Assembly (NCBI RefSeq): GCF_033807715.1
Contig: NC_084599.1
Location: 15,040,625-15,104,624, forward strand
Source of the DNA: Cololabis saira
Taxonomy: Eukaryota; Chordata; Actinopteri; Beloniformes; Belonidae
Direction of reading: 5' to 3'
Length of the DNA stretch: 64,000 nucleotides
In this document: piece after piece, positions 56,001 through 64,000 of the stretch
Numbering within the stretch: position 1 is the stretch's first letter
How the letters are laid out: each line of letters opens with the position of its first letter
The notes under the pieces: generated by a model
Databases searched by the model: none
The model's input: only the letters and a program-made list of their open reading frames with translations
Told to the model about the DNA's origin: nothing
Translations under genes and position numbers: made by a program

Positions 56001-59000
56001 TATTCAATATAATTCTTATGCTGATGACACACAATTATATGTATCTGTTACTGACGATCATTTGAGCCCAGTCAATGACCTCATTCAATACATTACAGAT
56101 ATCAAGTATTGGATGGCAACAAACCTTTTACAGGTGAATGAAGAAAAAGCTGAGATTCTTTTAGTTGGTCCAAGTGCTCTAAGGCAACATATTCTCCCTT
56201 TATTAACTCCTCTGTCAGTAAAACCTTGTGAACTTGTCAAAAACTTGGGGTGGGTGTTATGTTAGATGCTGATCTTAACTTCCAGAAACACATAGCTAAT
56301 GTCTCCAGGACTGCCTTCCATCATCTTAGAAATATATCTAAAGTAAGATGCTTTCTGTCACAATCAGACTCTGAAAAGTTGGTTCATGCTTTGATCTCCA
56401 GTAGATTAGATTATTGCAATGCACTTTTTGCTGGACTAACAAAGCAAGTGTTACATAAACTCCAGTTTATTCAAAATGCTGCAGCCAGAATTCTAACCAA
56501 AACCAGGAGGTATGAACACATCACTCCTGTTTTATCCTCTCTTCACTGGCTCCCTGTTAAATAAAGAGCAGATTTTAAGGTACTTCTTATTGTCTTTAAA
56601 TCTATGAATGGCTTAGCTCCCTCCTACATGGTTGACATGCTCACTGAATACACACCGGACAGATCCCTTAGGCTTGGATAATCAAATAAGAGTCTTCTAA
56701 TCATACCTGGAATCTACACTAGATCTGCTCATGGTGCTTTCACTCACTACTACTCTCTCTGGAATTCCTTACTGCAGGAACTAAGGTCTGCTCCAACAGC
56801 CCTCTTTCAAAAGCAGACTAAAAACTTACCTTTTTGCAGAGGCGTTTGAGTAAACTCTACATGGTTGGCTGAGTGATCGCACTTTTGTTAAAATTTGAGT
56901 TTGAGTTTATTTCGATCAGCAATCAAAAAAAAAAAAAAGTCCTTCCAACAAAACAAGAAAGGGTACATAAGTCTGACTGAAAGGGTTAGGTCTGAAGCTA
57001 ACGAGCTTATAGATGCCCTAACCTTTATACCATCAAATCATAGCATACGTATATACAGTACGCACACATACACATTGATACATTCATGCCTGCATCTACA
57101 CCCATATACAGTGCACATACTCATATACACATACATGTTCACACGTACACACACACCTACCACCTATACATATAAATACACATCTAATAACATAAGCTAA
57201 TAACATAATACCAGAGATTCAGTTCAATTTCCCCCTAAATCGTGATTATATACCATCATGTCTATACATATCCAGAGTATTGTTTTTAAATTCTTTTTTG
57301 AATTGCGCAATATTTTGACTTTCTTTGATGTTGTCAGGTAACTTATTCCACAGCTTCACCCCATGGACAGATACACACATGCTTTTCAGAGTAGAATGTA
57401 CAATCGGTTGTTTGAATTCCACCTCCCTCTGAGCTCATATCCTCCTTCTCTATTACTAAACATGTTTTGTATATTACCAGGAAGTAAATTATTTCGTGCT
57501 TTATACAAAATTTGAGTGGTTTTGTACTCAAACAAATCCCAACATTTCATTTTAAAAACAGAGCATTTGTGTGTTCATGATATCCTACATTATTTACTAT
57601 TCTTATTGCTCTCTTTTGCATGTTGTATATTGTCTGTAGGTTGCTTCTGTAGGTGTTCGCCCATAATTCAACACAATAAGTCAGATATGGTAAAAAAAAT
57701 TTAAAAAAAAATTGAATTATTGTTGTTATTGTTGTTTTTCTCCTGACATACTTTTGTCTGTTTCTGTTATTGTTACGCTGTAATTTTGTTTGTTTGTTTA
57801 TGTATTTGAGCACATTGAGTCCATGCTCATCATGTGAAATGTGCTTTATAAATACATTTGCCTTGCCTTCTATGAATCATAAAACAAACAAACAAACAAA
57901 AACAACCTGTATGTGTGTGAGATTATTTATGATGACTACTACTGTCATTTAGCAGATGCTTTTATCCAAAGCGACTTACATCTGAGAGAACAAACACACC
58001 CTTTCGCCAGGGGAGCAATTAATAATAATAATAATGACTTGGATTTATATAGCGCCCTTCAAGGCACCCAGAGCGCTTTACAGAGATCATTATTCATCCA
58101 TACACATTCCTCATCCTCCTCACATCCTGGTAAGCTACATTTGTAGCCACAGCTGCCCTGGGGCAGACTGACAGAAGCGTGGCTGCCATATCGCGCCAAA
58201 CGGCCCCTCCCACCACCACCAACATTCACACACATTCATACACATTCATACACATTCATACACATTCACACGGGGCAAGGTGGGTAAGGTGTCTTGCCCA
58301 AGGACACTACGACAGCAAACTGGGACAGAGCGGGATTCGAACCGCCGACCTTCCGATCATTGGACGACCCGCTCTACCACCTGAGCTACTGCCGCCTCAA
58401 TTGGGGTTAAGGCCTTGCTCAAGGGCCCGAGGTGATTCATCTTGTTTACCATTCCAGGGCTTGAACCTTGAATCCTCCAGACCCAAGCCCACTCTGTAGC
58501 CCCTAGACTACCACCCCCTTCTTCTAGTGTCTAGTTGACAACAAACTAGACACTAGAACACCTTAAATAGCCTGGCGTTAAATTGTGTTTTTCTGATGTG
58601 ATGCTGGACGTCTCTCACCTCCGGCCCCACGCTTCAAACACACCGCTGTCTGTGGCCAGAGCGTCTTCAGAGACTCCCGCGGAGACTCTCCTGGCTCTCC
58701 TGCCACTTCTGTTGGCACTGTTCACCCTCAGAGTCACTCCTACGGAGAAAACAGTTAACAGTGACTACGTTTACATGCAGTCAAAAGTGGGGTTATTGCT
58801 AATATTCCGGTTACTGAAACATTCGGAATATTCCGGTTACATGCGTGAGCGAACAGGGTTATCCCTGTTTACATGGTAATTAATCATTCGGGATATCCCG
58901 ATCAAACCAGCGACGCACGGAGAACGTGATGACGCAATTAGCGTCATTTCTGCTTCTTCTTCCCGTATCCAAATTCAAAACAAATGCCGCTTCGCGCAAC

Positions 59001-60748
59001 TTTTCGCTCACCTTCTTGTAAATCTCGCTATCCTCGTACTTTCTACCGTCTACAAATGCCAAAATGTTCATATCCTTCATTACATTTATGAAGTGATTAG
59101 TCTCCTGCTCACTCCAAAAGTGTGGCGTGGTCTTGCGTTTCCCCGTGTTTATAAGAACTTCCTGGACTCAAAAGACCAGGATTCCTTGCAAACAGAGCAT
59201 GCGCAGAAAACAAATTCATGTTCCGTTTGATGGGGATATTCCCTTTGGTGTTTATGTGACCCAATATTCGGGTTTTAAAAGGAGTAACCCAGGGGTCATA
59301 TTCGGGTTTTTAAAAACCGGAATATGAGCAAATTCGGATTATTCAAAGGGGTTATTGGTGTTTACATGGCCGTGCAAATTCGGGTTATTGCCAATATTCG
59401 GGTTTTAATAGGGTTATTGATGCATGTAAACGAGGTGGGGGGGGGCAAAGGGAGGGAGGTCAGATCTCCTCTTACCTGAGGAGGTGAAGGCTGTCTGAGC
59501 GCTGCTGTCTCTATGAATCTTGTTATCCAGCTGATGTGCAGAGATGGGGTTTAACGCGTCCTCGCTGCTCAATGCTGCAGTGTGTGACAGGGTTTGAGAC
59601 TGCGCCCGTAGCCCCTCCAAAAGGCCACGGCCCGCCTGCTCCATGTACTCCTCCGTCATCTGGGTGAGGGGGCAGTCCTGTGGGGCAGAGAGGTAGGGTG
59701 TGTCCATGGGAGAGCTGGGCGGGGACAACGAGGACAGCGAGGAGCGGGAGGAGAGGGAAGCCAGGGACTGCGGGGTGTCGTGGGAGCGCTTGGTTTTGCT
59801 CTGGGTCAGCGGGTCAGGAGTGAACACGGAGCAGTCTCTGGACAGAGTCTCTGGGGGGAGCAGGTAACGCATGTGCGGGTCCAGCAGCTCCGCGGCCCCC
59901 TCGTGGCGCTCGTACTGGGGAAGTCCGTAGATGTCACTGAAACTGATGGAGCTGAGGGAGCCCCGGCTGGACGCCAGGGAGCCCCGGCTGGAGGCCAGAG
60001 ACCCGCGACTGCTGCTGGACGACACCGTCAGGGAACTGGATGACAGGCTGCAGGGGGAGACATTCAACACGTGGGAAGGTCAACAGATCAGAACCCACAT
60101 TCCTGGGATTTATAGGTTTTAGATTAAACAAGATTATACAGAGCTAAACCAAGCAAAAAAAAACCCTTGGGGAATTGACTGATTAATGTGTTGTGCTGCC
60201 ATGAAGATTTACTAAAGTGAGTGTCTGTGTGCTGCACCTTTTCAGCTGGGTATGAAGGTAGGTTGTGATGCGTGTTGCCTCCTCCAGCTGTCTTAGCAGA
60301 GCGTTCCTCTTCTCCTGCTGCAGGATTCTGTCGGGAGGTGCAAGTTCACAGCAAGATGAAAGAGAAAATCCTAGACTTGCATTTACATATGATCTGCTTT
60401 TGAAGTACAGTATTGTAACATTCTCTTCATGTACAGAGTCTACTACCCCAGTGTGTGAATGAAAGATATTTCCCCCCTGCACGGCGTCCTGATCCTCACC
60501 TCTGATTGGCTCCCTGGCTCTGGGAGCTGTGTGCTCTCTGCACCTCCTCCTCCAGCCTGGAGCGTTCCTCCTCCAGCTGCAGCAGCGTCTCTGCCGGGTG
60601 CTGCTGCTTGCTGACCAGGATGATTTCCTGCAGGAGGGCCTCCTTTTCACGCAGGAGCTGCATGAAGTCCATGTCCCGGTCGGCCTCGGCCCGGCCCGAC
60701 CAGCTCTCACTGTCCAGCTGTGCTAGCTGGTGCTGAATGCTCTGCACC
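50091..60748 (-). CDS. wwc1: KIBRA family protein (WWC1-like), last 15 exons; 5' part outside window
   Basis: Exons in transcript order: 60500-60748, 60238-60327, 59476-60047, 58619-58739, 55642-55722, 55461-55547, 53701-53896, 53438-53608, 52519-52637, 52285-52432, 52019-52183, 51828-51920, 51509-51736, 51301-51428, 50091-50157: about 838 codons of an expected roughly 1,100. Order of parts: coiled coil ([24 protein letters not shown]); Ser-rich block with triple RGSLASS and [11 protein letters not shown]; a C2 domain over 55547-53438 ([45 protein letters not shown]); [25 protein letters not shown]-terminal coiled coil; tail [11 protein letters not shown], a PDZ-type end. WWC proteins scaffold LATS/NF2 in Hippo signalling and bind aPKC. 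The WW-domain exons lie beyond 64000. PPLPADDV and the RGSL block favour WWC1 over WWC2/3. Confidence 0.92.
50590..51240 (+). pseudogene. Decayed Tc1/mariner-like transposon
   Basis: Frames 50767-51070 carry broken pieces of a Tc1-like transposase N-terminus: MGRDSPIC, then in shifted frames [17 protein letters not shown] (helix-turn-helix region), [10 protein letters not shown] and [12 protein letters not shown]. There are several frameshifts and no catalytic DDE core. It lies in the last intron of wwc1, opposite strand. Confidence 0.75.
53973..54481. mobile_element. Non-autonomous DNA element with TACCGTATTTTC ends
   Basis: Left end TACCGTATTTTCTGGACTAT, right end TATAGTCCAGAAACTACGGT plus A: inverted repeats over about 23 bp. 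Subterminal GCGGCTTATA motifs are repeated, and there is no coding frame. TA at the borders would suit a TA-target element. It lies in a wwc1 intron. Confidence 0.85.
54482..55460. other. Part of a wwc1 intron
   Basis: No exon or recognisable repeat. A short GGCCCAACT triplet repeat near 55127-55160 is the only local structure. Confidence 0.4.
55755..56885 (+). pseudogene. L2-like LINE reverse transcriptase, degenerate
   Basis: Plus-strand pieces in order: [38 protein letters not shown] (55966-56265), then after a +1 shift [26 protein letters not shown] and LHWLPVK (56250-56564), then [17 protein letters not shown]. Several stops and one frameshift make it non-functional. It lies in a wwc1 intron, antisense to that gene. 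Confidence 0.9.
56897..57720 (-). pseudogene. Second LINE fragment, inserted in the 3' part of the L2-like copy
   Basis: Minus-strand frames read [36 protein letters not shown], then [20 protein letters not shown] and [16 protein letters not shown]. This is the C-terminal part of another LINE, related to 26040-26400. An L2-type tail (GTGCTTTATAAATACATTTG, 57845-57870) resumes to its right, so it appears nested in the plus-strand element. Confidence 0.75.
58018..58396 (-). mobile_element. tRNA-derived SINE
   Basis: Read on the minus strand. The head (58323-58396) is tRNA-like: GGCGGCAGTAGCTCAGGTGG (A box), then GCGGTTCGAATCCCGC (B box). A body follows with (CATTCATACA)n at 58218-58270, and the 3' end is GCGCTATATAAATCCAAGTC plus (ATT)n, a LINE-type tail. 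It lies in a wwc1 intron, same strand as wwc1. Confidence 0.88.
58763..59436 (-). mobile_element. PIF/Harbinger-like element with Myb/SANT (MADF-like) gene remnant
   Basis: Inverted ends ACTACGTTTACATGCA and TGCATGTAAACGAGGT, with subterminal repeats of ATTCGGGTTATT and related motifs. The minus-strand frame (about 59137-58880) reads [15 protein letters not shown], then [20 protein letters not shown] and EKLREAAF, a Myb/SANT-like domain of the sort that accompanies Harbinger transposases. No transposase is present. It lies between wwc1 exons 58619-58739 and 59476-60047. Confidence 0.8.
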
Positions 60749-62128
60749 CTAACGGGGGAGACACGGGCAGGTAGCACAGGTCAGCCGTTTACGCCTCATT
60801 CCTGGGACTAGGATGTTCATGTGAATACAGCTGACACATTCATAGTCAGGGGGGCCAAGTACACTAGCCAAATGAAGTCATTGTTCATTTGGCTACAAGA
60901 ATTGTTTTTCCATAACAATAAATCTCCCGGCACAATCTTTGCCGGGAGTCAAATGTTCCTGGCAGACACGTATGACTACAAGTTATTAATGAATCAATCT
61001 GGATATTACCAAGTGTTACCTGCTTCGGGAAGACTGAAAGAATGACTAAACTGCTCCAAGTTTACATACATCTCTTGGCATTTTTAAAAGACAGGCAAAA
61101 AATAGAAAATAAAAGTCCACAAAAACTGCTGTTTCAATGTACAAACAGCTTATAAACGTGCAAAAGCCTTAGCCTGAGCCTATTTAAACAAGTAACCCGA
61201 TTTAAATCTATTTACACTGTTAAAAACAACTCCGTCTCATTATAAATGCAACTTTTTAATCAAAGCAGATCGGACATCCTCAGATCAAAGAATCTAAATA
61301 TGGATTCAATACCAAATGACTTACTTCCTTTTGAAATCTTTCGCCAGATTTTTATTAATAATCTAACTAGAATTTGTAGTCAATTATAAATAAATGTACT
61401 TGCTCACAGTTAGCTGAGAAGACTGAAACTCCACTGTATAATTTTGCAATAATAATTATCATAACATCACCTCTTAGACAGGAACATAATGTATACTAGA
61501 GTAAATATTTAGATTGCTGCAGTAATGCTACTGGCTGCACCGTTAACAGCGGTGGACTGTGTTTGCTGCACGGTCTGCAACACATAAAACCACTCATTTA
61601 AGTCCAGCAGACACTTGACCTCACGCCACGACAGTAATGACCGGATTTAGGGTGACAACTTGTGTCTGAGCTCCCTGCTGCATCAGCCGCTGGTCCTGCA
61701 GGTGCACATCACCAACATGTTTACTCAGACTGAAGTAAGGACTCGCAGTGAGCTCCCAGCTCAGATCAAATAGCTGTGTTTATGTGTGTTGGATTTTAGA
61801 CAGGATGACTCAGTAATATAGCATGCAAGTTTCCACAAGTCTACCTTCTCTTCACTTCTCTCCTGGATGACGCGACTACCACTGCTCTCGCTGGGCCGCA
61901 CGGCCAACATGACTTTTTTATTTTGCACAATAAAAGTTGCAGAGTTAGCTTATCTGTCTGTTTTCAGTGTGCATGTGTAGCTTTCTATAATGGTGTATCA
62001 TGATCTCAAGCATCTTTTTTTCTTCTTCCTGGTATCAAGTGGGTCTTACTTTGAAGCTCTTCTGTTCACTCCTATCTTGAAGAATATGGCTTTTCTCTGC
62101 ATGATGATGAACAGCACAGAGCATATTA
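60749..62128. other. wwc1 intron
   Basis: Upstream of the 60748 acceptor on the minus strand. AT-rich, without recognisable exons or clear repeats. Confidence 0.5.
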
Positions 62129-62852
62129 CTTTTCTACAGAGGTGTCAAGTAACAAAGTACAAATACTTAGTTACCTTACTTAAGTAGAAATTTTGGTTAT
62201 CTATGCTTCACTGGAGTAATTCTTTTTCAGACGACTTTTTACTTTTACTCCTTACATTTTCACGCAATTATCTGTACTTTTTACTCCTTACATTTTAAAA
62301 ACAGCCTCGTTACTCTATTTCATTTCGGCCTTTAAAAAAAACTATCCAGTTAAATTGCTCCATCCGGATAGAGTGAATTTGGTTGTGGTTGTTTCAGATG
62401 TTCTTGTCCAGTTTTGTTCTTACATCCGTTCCCTCAGATTCCTGCAACTAAACTTGGATGTACATTCCAATAAAGGTTAGGATAAATGATAACATGCCTC
62501 TGAAGTTTGACTTTTTGCACCATTACAATACTTATAGGCAACTAGTCATCATATCTGCTGCTCTCTGAAACACATGTTAATGCTCAATAGTACACATATA
62601 TGGTTCTTTAATATATTTGCGTTATACTAAGCATTAATTTCCAATGGCTTTTGTCCTTAATGGATTTTTTCCCCCTTACATTACTTTTACTTTTATACTT
62701 TAAGTAGTTTTGAAACCAGTACTTTTATACTTTTACTTGAGTAAAAAACTTGAGTTGATACTTCAACTTCTACAGGAGCATTTTTAAACTCTAGTGTCTA
62801 TACTTCTACCTGAGTAATGAATGTGAATACTTTTGACACCTCTGCTTTTCTA
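62129..62852 (+). mobile_element. hAT-type non-autonomous transposon, copy 3 (element 62137-62844)
   Basis: Ends CAGAGGTGTCAAGTAACA and TTTTGACACCTCTG, with perfect 8-bp duplication CTTTTCTA (62129-62136, 62845-62852). Same orientation as copy 1 and nearly identical along its whole length (for example TAAGTAGAAATTTTGGTTAT in both). Confidence 0.93.
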
Positions 62853-64000
62853 TGCGGTTGGCTGTTTCTAAATATTGTCTGTTCAGTGTGCGGCTTCGGC
62901 ACCCAGCGCTGGGAAGACTAATGTGGCATAGCTTGAACTCCCCGTTTTTCAAGTAAATGCACTCGTCTTTCTTCCTAAGTTGAGGGGGAGTTTTTGGCCC
63001 GAGTCGCCGCTCGTAGCCTTTGTAACTACACTAAGTATGTGAAGGCGTTAGTCAGGATTGAGGACTGGTTTGCTGGAGGATGACCAGAAAGGATTGTTGG
63101 TGGTTCAGGCTGCTGCTGAAGCTGCTTTGTTTGGCCAGGACGACACATCTCTCCTACCTCAGTACCATCACGCAGCTGAGAAACTGGAGAAAGTGGAGTG
63201 TCATGTCACTTAGAAACTGTTGAATTTTGCTAAATACCGCCTTGCCAAAGCAAACTACATTCAAGTACCATCTACTTATGAACACAGACTTTTTTTGGGA
63301 GATAACATCTTTATCTAACCGGCCAGTGACTATGACACATCGCCTGGCTATGGACGCAGCATCCAGACCGAGACAGCAGCAATCTGAACACTGCTATTGC
63401 TCCTTTTCACCAGTTCAAGTCAGTTTAGCTGATATACATCTATCATATTGGCTTTCATGGAGAAGCAGCACTTAAAAAGAGTCTATAGGCTGAGAACTCT
63501 GATTAAATCCACCATCCTGGCCAAGATTTTATTTGACTTTGGTGACTGGAGTCTTCTGTAGGCCTCTGTTTGAGCATGTATTTACATGATCAGTTGTTTG
63601 TCTGTTGTGCCAATCCAACCAAAGGCATTAAGACGGTTTAACCACATGCTCTTATTGGATTGTATCCCTGTAGTAAACAACAGAAATAGTTTCCCTTGGT
63701 GTCACAGTGTAAAAGATCATTTAGATAATTTAGCCAGGGGTGGGGCACCATTTCAGGCTCTGTTTTGATGGGTTAGACCAGCCTTTCTCAACCGTCATGA
63801 CACCTTTCAAAAGTGAATAAAATCTCACCACACCCCAGAGTAAAATATAATTAAAAACCACACTGCATCGCTCTGACTGTAAATGTATATGTCCCGTTTA
63901 TTTTGTATAAATAACTTGAACACGATAACTGCAGCAGAGTAGGCCTAAGCTTCTTTTCGCATGGTGGCGATCCGCACAACGGGGTATGAGAAGTCATCGT
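62853..64000. other. Right end of window, probably wwc1 intron
   Basis: No WW-domain exon is visible on the minus strand. About 63000-63480 has scattered open frames that look like a decayed repeat (KANYIQVPSTYEHRLFLGD in one frame), but I cannot assign a family. Confidence 0.4.

Noticed and set aside
58323..58396. Second tRNA gene on the minus strand
   Set aside because: It is the head of a SINE: it continues into a body and a LINE-type 3' tail, and its anticodon stem is imperfect.
63000..63770. Possible gene near the right edge
   Set aside because: Readable phrases occur in several frames with stops; more like a decayed repeat, and no WW-domain exon of wwc1 is present.

Overview
The window is nuclear DNA from a ray-finned fish, probably a percomorph-type teleost. 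The evidence is small intron-rich vertebrate genes with GT-AG junctions, proteins that read as clear orthologues of human genes, and a dense load of typical teleost repeats: hAT and TTAA-type MITEs, L2-like and RTE-like LINEs, a tRNA-derived SINE and long (TA)n tracts. I saw no prokaryotic, phage or CRISPR sequence.

Layout, left to right. 2099-4816 (+): a small three-exon RING-H2 protein I cannot name. 7758-7830 (-): an intact tRNA-Thr(TGT). 9706-16883 (+): tmem45b with a CpG-rich promoter. 19479-23526 (+): an SFT2 family gene (sft2d2-like) with a frame conflict at the start of exon 2. 24827-40249 (+): chd1l, 25 exons whose lengths sum to 1,024 codons plus stop; it encodes a Snf2 ATPase, a macrodomain and a C-terminal BRCT-like domain. 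43575-48121 (+): traf3ip2-like (Act1, SEFIR domain, 429 aa). 50091-60748 (-): the last 15 exons (about 838 codons) of a KIBRA family gene, best matched to wwc1; its WW-domain exons lie beyond the right edge. traf3ip2 and wwc1 are tail to tail. Exon boundaries were placed by eye from splice sites and reading frame; for every complete gene the coding lengths are divisible by three.

The genes do not form an operon or pathway. Their known roles are separate: Golgi vesicle traffic (SFT2), PAR-dependent chromatin remodelling (CHD1L), IL-17 receptor signalling (Act1) and Hippo/polarity scaffolding (KIBRA).

The most interesting material is structural. CpG-rich palindromic elements of one family lie just upstream of three of the gene starts. 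A near-perfect 32-bp hairpin lies in the 5' intron of tmem45b. A nested transposon stack at 41250-43372 can be taken apart step by step from its target-site duplications. Three roughly 710-bp hAT elements each have a perfect 8-bp duplication. Two oppositely oriented hAT relatives bracket chd1l exons 8-17. The SFT2 gene has a +1 frame conflict that a shifted splice acceptor would rescue.
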